Below, one piece after another: positions 27,478 through 36,300 of a DNA stretch of 64,000 nucleotides (positions within the stretch are counted from its first letter, which is position 1; every line of letters starts with the position of its first letter). Under the pieces are notes generated by a model, which was not told the origin of the DNA, did not search any database, and was given only the letters and a program-made list of their open reading frames with translations. The stretch covers positions 1 to 64,000 of the forward strand of contig NZ_JAIUJR010000011.1 of the NCBI RefSeq assembly GCF_020166335.1, given 5' to 3'. The position numbers were made by a program, and so were the translations under genes. Source of the DNA: Winogradskyella alexanderae. Lineage in GTDB: Bacteria; Bacteroidota; Bacteroidia; Flavobacteriales; Flavobacteriaceae.

Positions 27478-27509
27478 CAAAAGTACTGCCATTCTTATTA
27501 TAATGTCAA
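27478..27509 (-). promoter_or_regulatory. grpE-dnaJ promoter
   Basis: On the minus strand TTG (27509-27507), a 21-base spacer and TACTTTTG (27485-27478) match the Bacteroidota consensus. The position decides the grpE start at 27441. Confidence 0.7.
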
Positions 27510-27554
27510 ATTGTCATTAACATTTTTTTATAACTACGTGGTATAAGTTATCCC

Positions 27555-27562
27555 TATTTTTG
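27555..27562 (+). promoter_or_regulatory. -7 element of the YceI gene
   Basis: TATTTTTG matches TAnnTTTG and lies 26 bases before the ATG at 27589. No TTG was found at the expected distance. Confidence 0.45.
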
Positions 27563-27588
27563 CAAACTAAAACAGAAAACACATTATC

Positions 27589-28245
27589 ATGAAAACAAAA
27601 TTTTTTAAAATTTTTACAGTTATTGCCCTAGTTTCGTTTACAAACTGTGGTGATAATAAAGCAAAGGAAGCTGAGACAACTGAAGCTACAGAGGCAGCTG
27701 TTGCGAAGGAAACTGCGGTAACTTACCAAGCAAACTCTGAAAACTCTATGATTGAGTGGAAAGGATTCAAACCAACAGGCTCACACACTGGTACAATATC
27801 TATATCAGAAGGTATGGTAAGTGTAAATGGTGATGCAATTGAAAGCGGTAACTTTACCATTGACATGAATAGCATTGTAGTTACCGATATTCCCGTTGAA
27901 GATGAAGGTAATGCTAAGCTAAGAGGTCACCTTACTAGTGCAGACTTTTTTGATGTTGAGAAATTCCCAACTGCAAAATTTGAAGTAACTGGCATCTCTA
28001 CTGAAGAAGGAAAAACAATGCTCTCTGGTAACTTAACAATGAAAGAAAAAACAAATAACATCAGCATCCCTGTTACCACTTCAATGGAAGGGGACATGAT
28101 GAAATTAACTAGTGAAACATTCACAATTGACCGTTCAAAGTGGAATGTTCAGTATGGTTCAAAATCATTCTTTGATAACTTAGGCGATAAATTCATCAAT
28201 GATGAAATTGAGCTTAAAGTTACTCTTGTAGCTAATAAAGCTTAA
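27589..28245 (+). CDS. YceI-like lipoprotein
   Basis: A 218-residue lipoprotein: the N-terminal hydrophobic segment ends in FTNC with Cys20 as the likely lipid-attachment site, followed by an acidic linker (EAETTEATEAAVAKE). Residues about 45-215 are a YceI lipocalin-like domain (SMIEWKGFKPTGSHTGTISI, FTIDMNSI, LTSADFFDVEKFPTAKFEVTGI, FTIDRSKWNVQYGSK). YceI proteins bind polyprenoid or other amphiphilic ligands; the ligand here is unknown. The gene is monocistronic with a strong terminator. It is divergent from grpE. Confidence 0.92.
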   Translation: MKTKFFKIFTVIALVSFTNCGDNKAKEAETTEATEAAVAKETAVTYQANSENSMIEWKGFKPTGSHTGTISISEGMVSVNGDAIESGNFTIDMNSIVVTDIPVEDEGNAKLRGHLTSADFFDVEKFPTAKFEVTGISTEEGKTMLSGNLTMKEKTNNISIPVTTSMEGDMMKLTSETFTIDRSKWNVQYGSKSFFDNLGDKFINDEIELKVTLVANKA

Positions 28246-28266
28246 CTTCTCAAATTAATCCAAAAT

Positions 28267-28303
28267 AAAAAGCACTTACCAAGCGGTAAGTGCTTTTCTT
28301 TTT
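28267..28303 (+). terminator. Terminator after the YceI gene
   Basis: AAGCACTTACC (28270-28280) pairs with GGTAAGTGCTT (28285-28295) around a 4-base loop and is followed by a T-rich tail. Confidence 0.9.
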
Positions 28304-28412
28304 CATAGCAACATTATTCATATTGCTACTGCTATTAATCAACCACCATCAACCAAAATGTCAATTAATAGCACTGCAGTAATGATTCTATCTATTAATA
28401 CACTAAAACTCA

Positions 28413-28925
28413 CTAGTTAGGCATTACTACAGTATCAATTACGTGAATCACTCCATTACTTCCTTTAACATCTGTCGCTGTGATTTCACTGTAATTACCA
28501 GCTTGGTCTTTCAACCAAATCTTTCCATCTTTTTGCATAACAGTTAATACTGTACCGTTCAATGCTTTTACCTCTACTTTTCCATTACCCTTTTTTAATG
28601 CTGCAACTACATCACTCGCCATTAAGTTTGCTGGTATAACGTGGTATGTTAATATGTTTGTTAAAGCTTTTTTGTTTTCTGGTTTTAATAGGTTTGCTAA
28701 TGCGTCTTGGTCTATTTTAGCGAAAGCATCGTTTGTTGGTGCAAATACTGTGAATGGCCCATCGCCTTGTAAGGCACCTACTAAATCGGCTGCTTTTAAA
28801 GCTGCTACTAATGTTGAGAAATTTTCATTGCTAACGGCTGCGTCAACAATTGTGTTCTGTGCTGTAGCAGTCTGGTTAAATGATAACGCTACAAACGTTG
28901 TTAAAATAAAAACTAACTTTTTCAT
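28413..28925 (-). CDS. Secreted fasciclin-domain protein
   Basis: A 170-residue protein: signal peptide MKKLVFILTTFVALSFNQTATAQ and one fasciclin (FAS1) domain over the rest. H1 motif DGPFTVFAPTNDAFAKI, the YH signature ILTYHVIPANLMASDV, and H2 GSNGVIHVIDTVVMPN are all visible. FAS1 domains mediate weak adhesion or carbohydrate/protein binding. The gene is divergent from an ECF sigma/anti-sigma pair, a common arrangement for small secreted flavobacterial proteins; dependence on that sigma factor is inference. Confidence 0.95.
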   Translation of the reverse strand: MKKLVFILTTFVALSFNQTATAQNTIVDAAVSNENFSTLVAALKAADLVGALQGDGPFTVFAPTNDAFAKIDQDALANLLKPENKKALTNILTYHVIPANLMASDVVAALKKGNGKVEVKALNGTVLTVMQKDGKIWLKDQAGNYSEITATDVKGSNGVIHVIDTVVMPN

Positions 28926-29008
28926 AATTTTAAATTATTGGTTATACAATTAAATGCACTATTGTTCTAATTTTGAAGTGCTTTCATTTATATTTACAAT
29001 AGCAAAAA

Positions 29009-29026
29009 GGCTACAGATGAGTAGCC
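29009..29026. repeat. Inverted repeat in the ECF/fasciclin divergent region
   Basis: GGCTAC (29009-29014) and GTAGCC (29021-29026) flank 6 bases. A-rich DNA precedes and T-rich DNA follows, so it could be a terminator on either strand. It lies only four bases before the -7 element at 29030, so it could also be an operator for the sigma operon. Confidence 0.5.
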
Positions 29027-29029
29027 CTT

Positions 29030-29037
29030 TATTTTTG
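29030..29037 (+). promoter_or_regulatory. -7 element of the ECF sigma operon
   Basis: TATTTTTG matches TAnnTTTG and ends 17 bases before the sigma-factor ATG. No TTG is found at the usual distance; the inverted repeat occupies that place. Confidence 0.45.
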
Positions 29038-29054
29038 GGAAATCTTTAACAGAC

Positions 29055-29612
29055 ATGCAAAACGATACACTGCTCATTAGACAACTTCAAAATAAGGATG
29101 AGCGTGCCCTATCTATGCTTTACGACAAATATTCTGGTGCTATTTACAGTGTAATCTTAAAAATGGTTAAAGATGAAAGTAAGGCACAGGATTTACTTCA
29201 AGAAACATTTATCACAGTTTGGGACAAGTCCCATCAATACAATGCAGACAAGGGTAGATTTTACACATGGATTTACCGTATTGCGAAAAACAAGGTATTA
29301 AATGTTCTGAGAAAAACAGACATACTCATCCAAACCGAAGATTTAAGTGTATATAAAAATAAAGAGGACGATACAATTAGTTTAGACCCTGATTTTTTAG
29401 AACTAAAAGGCGCTTTGTCTAAGTTAGAGACGCACCATAAAAATGCTATAGAATTAGTCTATTTTAAAGGTTTAACCCACAGGGAGGCACATGAGGTAAT
29501 GGGTGTACCTCTTGGTACGTTTAAATCATATGTTAGACAAGCATTGCTATTACTTAGAAAGTCTTACAGTGAATTGATTAGCATGGTCATACTGATATTA
29601 AATGTGATGTGA
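29055..29612 (+). CDS. RNA polymerase sigma factor, ECF type
   Basis: A 185-residue ECF (group 4) sigma factor. Region 2 spans about residues 20-85 (ALSMLYDKYSGAIYSVILKMV, DLLQETFITVWDK, FYTWIYRIAKNKVLNVLR) and region 4 about 115-170 (LETHHKNAIELVYFKGLTHREAHEVMGVPLGTFKSYVRQALLLLRK), with the helix-turn-helix that reads the -35 element. It is translationally coupled to an anti-sigma factor gene (overlapping TGATG). The target promoters are unknown. The last residues (LISMVILILNVM) are unusually hydrophobic. Confidence 0.95.
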   Translation: MQNDTLLIRQLQNKDERALSMLYDKYSGAIYSVILKMVKDESKAQDLLQETFITVWDKSHQYNADKGRFYTWIYRIAKNKVLNVLRKTDILIQTEDLSVYKNKEDDTISLDPDFLELKGALSKLETHHKNAIELVYFKGLTHREAHEVMGVPLGTFKSYVRQALLLLRKSYSELISMVILILNVM

Positions 29613-30388
29613 TGATGGATAAGAAGATGATATTAGAAAATGGTTTATTAGAGCAATATGTGCTCGGAGAACTTGATCTGAACAAAAGAGCAGAAATTGA
29701 GAAGGTTCTTGCTTCTGATTCAGAATTAAAGGCCGAATTATATGCCATTGAGAAAGATTTTGAAACCTTAGGATTGGAGAACGCAATCGCACCACCAGTA
29801 CAGGTAAAGTCAAATTTGATGCAATTTGTTGCAAGCACATCAAACTCTAACACTAATGATTCCTCAAAAAAAGCAAGGTACTTACTAGGAGTTGCAGCGA
29901 GTATCGCCACTTTATTACTCATAGGAAGCTTTTGGATGTATTCACAACTTAACGATGTACAACAGCAATTAAAAACAGTAGAATCTAAAAATGGCGAGTT
30001 GAACAATACCATAGACCAACTAAACAACAACTTAAACAGAAACAACGCATTATTTGCAACACTCTCACATCCTGATACAGAACAATATATTCTTAAGGGC
30101 AATGCCTTGATGCCAGAAGGTAAATTGATAAGCTATGTTAACCATACTACAAAGTCCGTTGTAATTAATGCAGAAAAATTACCGGAATTGGATGCCGACC
30201 ATGATTACCAAATGTGGGCAGATGTAGAAGGTGAAATGATAAATATGGGTGTTATATCTAAAAACGAAAAATTATTGGCTATGAATTATATAGACCAAGC
30301 AGAATCCTTAAACATAACCATAGAAGCTGCTGGTGGTAACGACCATCCTACGGTATCACGGTTGGTGACCAATGTGTATCTTAACTAA
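29612..30388 (+). CDS. Membrane anti-sigma factor (RskA-like)
   Basis: A 258-residue anti-sigma factor. I use the ATG at 29612, which overlaps the sigma-factor stop; a GTG three bases earlier and an ATG three bases later are alternatives. Residues 1-80 form the cytoplasmic sigma-binding part (LLEQYVLGELDLNKRAEIEKVLAS). One membrane helix is at about 92-112 (YLLGVAASIATLLLIGSFWM), followed by a short coiled coil (QLNDVQQQLKTVESKNGEL) and a periplasmic RskA C-terminal domain (LPELDADHDYQMWADVEGE, ESLNITIEAAGG). No zinc-binding HxxxCxxC motif is present. It should hold the ECF factor at the membrane until a signal is sensed. Confidence 0.9.
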   Translation: MMDKKMILENGLLEQYVLGELDLNKRAEIEKVLASDSELKAELYAIEKDFETLGLENAIAPPVQVKSNLMQFVASTSNSNTNDSSKKARYLLGVAASIATLLLIGSFWMYSQLNDVQQQLKTVESKNGELNNTIDQLNNNLNRNNALFATLSHPDTEQYILKGNALMPEGKLISYVNHTTKSVVINAEKLPELDADHDYQMWADVEGEMINMGVISKNEKLLAMNYIDQAESLNITIEAAGGNDHPTVSRLVTNVYLN

Positions 30389-30537
30389 GATAAAAAGGTT
30401 CATTAATGTATCGTAAAGATTGTTTTTTCATTTTTTTATTTGTCATAAGCCATAGTCTATTATAACTATAATTGCAGGAGATTGTGTGATCTTTAATGTA
30501 GGTAATCAAAACTCTAGATTGAATTAAAAAACCAAAA

Positions 30538-31716
30538 TTGAAAAAGTCTAAGCTGATACTTCCTGTAATTGTATTCTCTCAATTTTGTTGTACTTCTCTC
30601 TGGTTTGCAGGAAATGGTATAATGAATGAACTTATCGCAAATTTTAATCTAAACACAAGTGCATTAGGTCATTTAACGTCTGCCGTCCAATTCGGTTTTA
30701 TTTTTGGAACACTGATTTTTGCAATTTTAACTATTGTCGACCGTTTTTCGCCTTCAAAAGTGTTTTTAACTTGTGCCATTTTTGGCTCCCTATTTAATAT
30801 TGGGATAATATGGGAACAAAATAATTTGGCAAGTATTCTCCTGCTTCGCTTCACTACGGGTTTCTTTCTTGCAGGAATTTATCCAGTTGGAATGAAAATA
30901 GCAGCCGATTATTATGAAAAAGGACTCGGCAAGTCTCTTGGTTTTTTAGTTGGCGCATTGGTTATTGGTACAGCCTTTCCTCATTTGGCAAAAGAAATCA
31001 CTGAAGCATTTCCTTGGAAATCCGTTCTATTTCTCACGTCATCTATTGCTCTAACTGGAGGTGTCCTTATGGTACTATTAGTTCCCAACGGCCCATATAG
31101 AAAAGCCGTAAGTGCACTAAATACAACTGCATTTTTTAGCGTGTTTCGAAATCGGAAATTTCGTTCTGTCGCTTTCGGTTATTTTGGACATATGTGGGAA
31201 CTGTATGCCTTTTGGGCTTTTGTGCCCATTATACTAACTACTTATGGAGTAGTGCACCCCGAAGCAACACTTAAAATTCCATTATTGTCTTTTATAGTCA
31301 TAGGTATGGGTGGATTGGCCTGTATTATTGGAGGGTATATCTCTCAAACATTCGGAACAAAACAAGTAGCTCGCATGGCATTATTCTTTTCATGTTTATG
31401 TTGCCTAGTTTCACCTCTTATCTTTATGACTAATTCCGTAGAATTATTTATTGGTTTTCTCATTTTTTGGGGAATGGTGGTTATAGCAGACTCACCTCTT
31501 TTTTCAACTCTAGTGGCCCAAAATGCTTCTGCAGAAATAAAAGGCACGGCTCTTACAATTGTAAATTGTATTGGTTTCTCAATAACAATTATCAGTATCC
31601 AAATCCTTAATGTAATACAAGGCATAATTAATCCTACATACATTTATACGCTTTTAGCAATTGGACCTATTTTAGGTTTAATAGCATTGTATGAAAAGAA
31701 AGCTAAAACAACTTAA
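30538..31716 (+). CDS. MFS transporter, 12 membrane segments
   Basis: A 392-residue inner-membrane transporter. The start is a TTG at 30538 (MKKSKLILPVIVFSQFCCTSLWFAGNG...), the only start that keeps the first membrane helix; the first ATG in frame would cut it. Twelve hydrophobic segments are visible, with the family loop at DRFSPSKVF between helices 2 and 3. The overall pattern resembles the cyanate/nitrate-like MFS group with Trp-Phe-Ala in helix 1. The substrate is unknown. It overlaps by four bases with a convergent membrane-protein gene. Confidence 0.85.
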   Translation: MKKSKLILPVIVFSQFCCTSLWFAGNGIMNELIANFNLNTSALGHLTSAVQFGFIFGTLIFAILTIVDRFSPSKVFLTCAIFGSLFNIGIIWEQNNLASILLLRFTTGFFLAGIYPVGMKIAADYYEKGLGKSLGFLVGALVIGTAFPHLAKEITEAFPWKSVLFLTSSIALTGGVLMVLLVPNGPYRKAVSALNTTAFFSVFRNRKFRSVAFGYFGHMWELYAFWAFVPIILTTYGVVHPEATLKIPLLSFIVIGMGGLACIIGGYISQTFGTKQVARMALFFSCLCCLVSPLIFMTNSVELFIGFLIFWGMVVIADSPLFSTLVAQNASAEIKGTALTIVNCIGFSITIISIQILNVIQGIINPTYIYTLLAIGPILGLIALYEKKAKTT

Positions 31717-32366
31717 ACCTTATCGCTTTTGCAGTAGAGCATAGCATTTAGTATTGAGAACCACACCATGAAAGCAGCAAAAGTGAATTTCTGGATAATG
31801 GGTAGACATTTCAAATAAAATCCCGTTTCATAGACATAGTAATTAATCAAAAAAATAACAATACAGGTTACCCCTAGTAATCCGAGTTTAATATAATGCA
31901 TTTTAAACTGCTCAACGGTCAAGCTTAGAATTGCCACAACCCCAAAAACACCAGATATGCGTACTATAATGTCATGCGTATTTGAAGCAAGGAAAAATGT
32001 TGTTAATAAAGCCAATACACCAGAATAGGTCATAATTTTGGTATTTATACTTTCAGTGACTAGTTTGTGTAAGTTTAGCCATAAGAATAATAAACTCAAA
32101 CACAGAACACCTAGGGCAGCTCTAGCATAATAACGTCCACTATTCAATGCGCCATTGATAGCATATTTATCCAGTAAATCGCACAAATAATTGTTCCAAA
32201 AACTAAAACCTTTATGATTAACATCGTTCCAAGATCCACCAGGGTAATTTAGCGATGCTAAAATATATAGCACCACAAAGAGACCCATTCCAAATAATGG
32301 GATTAGAATGTATTTTGGCCTGCTATTATATGAGGATTTAGACACAGTTTTATGAATGATATACAT
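31713..32366 (-). CDS. Six-helix integral membrane protein, DUF998-like
   Basis: A 217-residue inner-membrane protein with six hydrophobic segments (about 19-40, 80-100, 110-130, 135-150, 155-175, 190-210). A loop after the first helix (YPGGSWNDVNHKGFSFWNNYLCDLL) holds conserved-looking Gly, Trp, Asn and Cys, as in DUF998-type proteins; this assignment is tentative. No signal peptide or catalytic motif was seen. Its 3' end overlaps the MFS gene. Confidence 0.7.
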   Translation of the reverse strand: MYIIHKTVSKSSYNSRPKYILIPLFGMGLFVVLYILASLNYPGGSWNDVNHKGFSFWNNYLCDLLDKYAINGALNSGRYYARAALGVLCLSLLFLWLNLHKLVTESINTKIMTYSGVLALLTTFFLASNTHDIIVRISGVFGVVAILSLTVEQFKMHYIKLGLLGVTCIVIFLINYYVYETGFYLKCLPIIQKFTFAAFMVWFSILNAMLYCKSDKV

Positions 32367-32505
32367 TAAAATAAACCCTTATAATAATTATAATCAATGA
32401 CTTAAATCATTTAGAGATTTCAATTTATTGACGTACTTAGAGCGAATTTATAAACGGAAGCCATTTTTAATTTACCGAAGTCGAACCTGAGAAAACACAA
32501 CAAGA

Positions 32506-32561
32506 AGCCCTTTTGGATATTGGGCTGATAGGCCTAGCTTAAAAGCTAGGGTAATATTCAG
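32506..32561 (+). promoter_or_regulatory. Structured leader of the P-type ATPase gene
   Basis: Three possible helices are packed 20 bases before the start codon. AGCCC (32506-32510) pairs with GGGCT (32522-32526). A perfect palindromic hairpin has CCTAGCTT (32533-32540) pairing with AAGCTAGG (32543-32550). CTGA (32525-32528) can pair with TCAG (32558-32561) around it. The first and third helices share two bases, so they exclude each other. No T-run follows, so this is not a simple terminator. It matches no riboswitch class I know. Confidence 0.4.
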
Positions 32562-32582
32562 TAACCACCGAAATTGGCAACA

Positions 32583-35222
32583 ATGATGAAAAACCCTCAT
32601 GCCATACCAGTTACAGAAGTAGTTCAAAAAATGAACGTGAATCCCCATACGGGATTATCGACCATAGAAGCCAGAAAACGTCGAGCGACTTATGGTATGA
32701 ATCGGTTGAGTGAAGATCGTACCAAAAGCGCATGGCGCATTGCTTTTGAACAATTTCTTGATCCTATCATTTATGTCTTAGGTGTTGCTATGATTTTGGC
32801 CTTCGCATTTCAAGAATGGGTAGAGGGTTTTGCTGTACTGGCAGTAATTTTACTTACTGCTATGATTGGTTTTTTTATGGAGCTCCAAGCGGTACGTTCC
32901 GTTGAAGCACTTCAAAAAATTGCGCAGACCGTTTCCAATACTTTAAGACAGGGCAAGATTAAATCAATAAAAGCTCGTTTTTTGGTTCCTGGGGACATCA
33001 TACTTCTCCAGTCAGGAGATGTAGTACCTGCCGATGCACGTATTATTGAACACAGAGGATTGGCAACAAAAGAAGCCGTGCTCACAGGAGAAAGTAATCA
33101 AATTGAAAAAAGCAATGATGTAATCCCTTTAAACTCAATCTTGGCAGAACGTAAAAACATGCTTTTTAGTGGTACCATTATAGCAAGAGGCTACGGAAAA
33201 GCAATTGTCACAGCTATTGGAAGTAATACCGAAATTGGAGAGATCAACCGCTTAACTCAAAAAGCCAAAAAAGAGCATTCACCTCTAGAAAAACGCCTTA
33301 ACAAACTGAGTCGATGGCTCATCTTATTTACATTAGTATTAGCCATCATAATTACAATTAGTGGCTATTTTCAGGGTAGAGATTTATTCCTTATGGTTAA
33401 AATAGGCATTGCTCTTGCAGTCGCAGCAATACCTGAAGGCTTACCTATAGTTGCAACTATTGCCTTAGCAAGAGGTATGGTGAGGTTGTCTAAGCAAAAA
33501 GTGATAATTAAAAAACTAGAGGCAGTTCAGACCCTTGGAGAAACTACTATTGTTTGTACTGACAAAACAGGAACACTCACAGAAGATAAAATGAGTGTGC
33601 ATCATATCATTTTGAATGATAACCAATGGACTAATAGGGATATCAAAACACAATGTGATCAAATAAAAGAAAATGATGCTTTTAAATATCTAATTAGAGT
33701 TGCTGTTCTATGTAATAATTATAATGGCGAGGACAATTTGTCCAATGGTGATTCTATTGAAAATGCTCTAGTAGATTTTGCTAAAAAAATAGATTATAAC
33801 CCTATTGAAATACAAAACAAGTATCCCAGGCTAGCAGAAATCCCTTTTGACACTGATACTAAAATAATGGCTACACTTAACCGATTTAAGAACAATTATA
33901 TTGTCTGTGTTAAAGGCGCTATAGAACAAGTACTGTCTTCTTGTAAATATATTTTAGGGAATAATGGTATCCAGCCTATTAAAAACAAGAACCAATGGAA
34001 TGAGGATATAAATAAATTTGCTGCCACAGGATTGCGACTGTTGGCCTTTGCCTATCGTGAAACCAATATAAAACCTATTGAGAACGAACTTGTAAAAGAC
34101 CTTACTTTTGTTGGTTGTATTGGATTTCTTGACCCACCACGCGAAGATGTAAAACAAGCTATACAAACCTACAAAAACGCTGGAATCAAAGTAGTTATGA
34201 TTACTGGTGACCATCCTAATACCGCACGCAAAATTGCCGAAGAAGTTGGATTGCTATCTATAAACAACAGTGAAGCAAGTGTTATCCGAGGTTCGGAATT
34301 AGAAAGTTATGAAGGGAAAGACGAGGAACAAGAAAAAGCAATTATGAATGCTTTGGTTTTTGCCAGAATGGTTCCAAGCCAAAAACTAGATTTAGTAGAA
34401 TTCTACCAAAAACACAATGCTGTTGTTGGTATGATTGGTGACGGTGTTAACGACGCTCCTGCTTTAAAGAAAGCAGATATTGGCATAGCGATGGGCATTC
34501 GCGGCACTGAAGCAGCTAAAGAAGTATCAGATGTAATTCTAATGGACGATAAATTTACTTCAACTGAATTAGCCATCCGACAGGGACGCACAATCTATGA
34601 AAACATCAGGCATTTTGTAGTCTATTTGTTATCCTGTAATCTAGCTGAAATTATTGCGGTCTCTATTGCTTCATTGTCTAAGTTGCCATTGCCTCTGCTA
34701 CCATTGCAAATTCTATTTCTAAATTTAGTAACAGACGTCTTTCCTGCCTTAGCTCTAGGCATGGGTAAAGGTGATGCTAGAATAATGGAACAACCACCTA
34801 GACATCCAGATGAACCCATTATATCCAAAAAGCTTTGGATTTCCACTTTTATTTATGGCCTTTCAATAACAGCAGTAGTCCTTGGGGTCACCATTTACGC
34901 ACATTTTATAAAATCATGGTCATATGAAGTGGTAAATAATATGGCATTTTATACACTAGTTTTGGCTCAGCTAATAAATGTCTTTAATATGCCTAACCGC
35001 TCATTTTCATTCTTCAAAAATGCAGTTACTACAAACCTTTGGGTTTGGATAGCCATAGCGCTTTCTTTATTAATTGTTGTAATTGCCTACTATATGCCAA
35101 TTCTTCAAACCGTACTCTCTCTAGTAAAAATAACAGTTGAGCAGTTTATAATCGTTTGTGTCTTTGGCATGAGCTCATTACTATTAATTCAATTAATTAA
35201 ACGTTTGGGAGGTACAGTCTAG
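32583..35222 (+). CDS. Cation-transporting P-type ATPase, Ca2+/Mn2+ type
   Basis: An 879-residue P-type ATPase of the PMR1/SERCA-like IIA group. The start is set at the ATG at 32583; an in-frame TTG at 32574 is less likely. An N-terminal cation-ATPase domain is followed by ten membrane helices. Motifs: TGES (168-171, dephosphorylation), AAIPEGLP in M4 (Glu ion ligand), DKTGTLT with phosphorylated Asp327, MITGDHPNTA, GDGVNDAP with Asp620, and NLVTDVFPALALGM in M6 with Asn and Asp ligands typical of Ca2+ pumps. It probably pumps Ca2+ or Mn2+ out of the cytoplasm. It is monocistronic and preceded by a hairpin-rich leader. Confidence 0.92.
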   Translation: MMKNPHAIPVTEVVQKMNVNPHTGLSTIEARKRRATYGMNRLSEDRTKSAWRIAFEQFLDPIIYVLGVAMILAFAFQEWVEGFAVLAVILLTAMIGFFMELQAVRSVEALQKIAQTVSNTLRQGKIKSIKARFLVPGDIILLQSGDVVPADARIIEHRGLATKEAVLTGESNQIEKSNDVIPLNSILAERKNMLFSGTIIARGYGKAIVTAIGSNTEIGEINRLTQKAKKEHSPLEKRLNKLSRWLILFTLVLAIIITISGYFQGRDLFLMVKIGIALAVAAIPEGLPIVATIALARGMVRLSKQKVIIKKLEAVQTLGETTIVCTDKTGTLTEDKMSVHHIILNDNQWTNRDIKTQCDQIKENDAFKYLIRVAVLCNNYNGEDNLSNGDSIENALVDFAKKIDYNPIEIQNKYPRLAEIPFDTDTKIMATLNRFKNNYIVCVKGAIEQVLSSCKYILGNNGIQPIKNKNQWNEDINKFAATGLRLLAFAYRETNIKPIENELVKDLTFVGCIGFLDPPREDVKQAIQTYKNAGIKVVMITGDHPNTARKIAEEVGLLSINNSEASVIRGSELESYEGKDEEQEKAIMNALVFARMVPSQKLDLVEFYQKHNAVVGMIGDGVNDAPALKKADIGIAMGIRGTEAAKEVSDVILMDDKFTSTELAIRQGRTIYENIRHFVVYLLSCNLAEIIAVSIASLSKLPLPLLPLQILFLNLVTDVFPALALGMGKGDARIMEQPPRHPDEPIISKKLWISTFIYGLSITAVVLGVTIYAHFIKSWSYEVVNNMAFYTLVLAQLINVFNMPNRSFSFFKNAVTTNLWVWIAIALSLLIVVIAYYMPILQTVLSLVKITVEQFIIVCVFGMSSLLLIQLIKRLGGTV

Positions 35223-35350
35223 TAGATTATACTGTGGAATTTATTCCTCAAAAAAATCTCGTTATTAAATAACGATTAAATTGTTTTTAAATTGATGAAT
35301 ATCATTGTATTGCCGTAATCCTTTAAGTTCCTTTGAACAAACTTTAGATT

Positions 35351-35851
35351 ATGGTTCTCACCATTATTTTCATTATCCTTCTGACGTTAGTTTTGTATCT
35401 GCTGTTTGTGCCAATTTTACTTGTCATTGACACAAGAACCAATAATTATTCGGTACGGTTAAAAGGACTAATAAGCGCTTCTGTTTTAGCAGATGACCAA
35501 GAGGTCTTTAAAATCCAGATGCGTATTCTCGGATTTGAGCTTTATTTACACCCTCTAAAAACAAAAAGACCTAAGGCAACCAAAAAAACAAGTTCTGTAG
35601 AGAAAAAACCATCCAAGAATCGCTTTCAGTTTAAAACAATCGTAAGACTTATAAGAACATTTAAGATAAAGCAGTTTTATCTTAATCTAGATACAGGAGA
35701 TTGTATTGGCAATGCAAAACTTTATCCTGCATTTGCCTTTCTGAATTTTTACATAGGTGGTTTTCATATAAACTTTACCGGACAGAACACTTTGGTTTTA
35801 GTTGTTGAAAACAAACCTATACGACTTATACGATCATATATTAACATTTAA
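35351..35851 (+). CDS. DUF2953 (YtfI-like) membrane-anchored protein
   Basis: A 166-residue protein with one N-terminal membrane helix (about 3-25) and a soluble domain, resembling DUF2953: RLKGLISASVLADDQEVFKIQMRILGFELYLHPL and KQFYLNLDTGDCIGNAKLYPAFAFLN. A basic low-complexity linker (KTKRPKATKKTSSVEKKPSK) sits in the middle. The next gene, ten bases on, is a GerW/YtfJ homologue. In Bacillus, YtfI (DUF2953) and YtfJ (GerW) are also encoded side by side, which supports both assignments. Its role outside spore formers is unknown. Confidence 0.75.
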   Translation: MVLTIIFIILLTLVLYLLFVPILLVIDTRTNNYSVRLKGLISASVLADDQEVFKIQMRILGFELYLHPLKTKRPKATKKTSSVEKKPSKNRFQFKTIVRLIRTFKIKQFYLNLDTGDCIGNAKLYPAFAFLNFYIGGFHINFTGQNTLVLVVENKPIRLIRSYINI

Positions 35852-35861
35852 AATTTTAATC

Positions 35862-36236
35862 ATGGATTTACATTTTGAAGAATTATTAGGAAGAATTACT
35901 GACTTTATGAAAACAGAGGCCAATACCGAAACTGTAGTTGGCAAAGAATTTGAATTGGGCGAATTTAAATGTGTGCCAGTTATAAAAATAGGAATGGGAT
36001 TTGGTTCTGGAGGAGGTGAAGGAGCAGAAGCCAAAGGTGGCAGAGGTGAAGGACTTGGTGCTGGAGCGGGAATGGGTATCGAACCTATTGGTTTCTTAGT
36101 TACAAGAGGTGATAATATCTCGTTTATAGAAGCTGGTAAAGCTCACGGTCTTTCTGCAGCTTTTGAAAAAGTTCCAGACTTAATTGAAAAAATCGCGACC
36201 AATAGAACCAAAGAAAAAGAAGCTATGGCCAATTAA
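35862..36236 (+). CDS. GerW/YtfJ family protein
   Basis: A 124-residue protein of the GerW family: MDLHFEELLGRITDFMKTEANTETVVGKEF, VPVIKIGMGFGSGGGEG, a glycine-rich loop (AKGGRGEGLGAGAGMG) and IEPIGFLVTRGDNISFI. I start at the ATG at 35862, ten bases after the previous stop; upstream in-frame starts overlap that gene. In Bacillus it is needed for germination of spores, but this organism has no sporulation genes in the window and the family occurs widely in non-spore formers, so that name should not be read as function. Confidence 0.9.
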   Translation: MDLHFEELLGRITDFMKTEANTETVVGKEFELGEFKCVPVIKIGMGFGSGGGEGAEAKGGRGEGLGAGAGMGIEPIGFLVTRGDNISFIEAGKAHGLSAAFEKVPDLIEKIATNRTKEKEAMAN

Positions 36237-36300
36237 AAGACCTAACAGCTATCAAAAACCAATTAATACGATAAGTTTCTTCATGACGTTTGTTAAGATG

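Noticed and set aside
27442..27492. GrpE start at the ATG 27492
   Set aside because: A consensus -7 element (27478-27485) lies downstream of that ATG, so the transcript should not contain it.
32500..32582. yybP-ykoY manganese riboswitch before the P-type ATPase
   Set aside because: The conserved loop sequences of that class are not present; only generic hairpins are seen.
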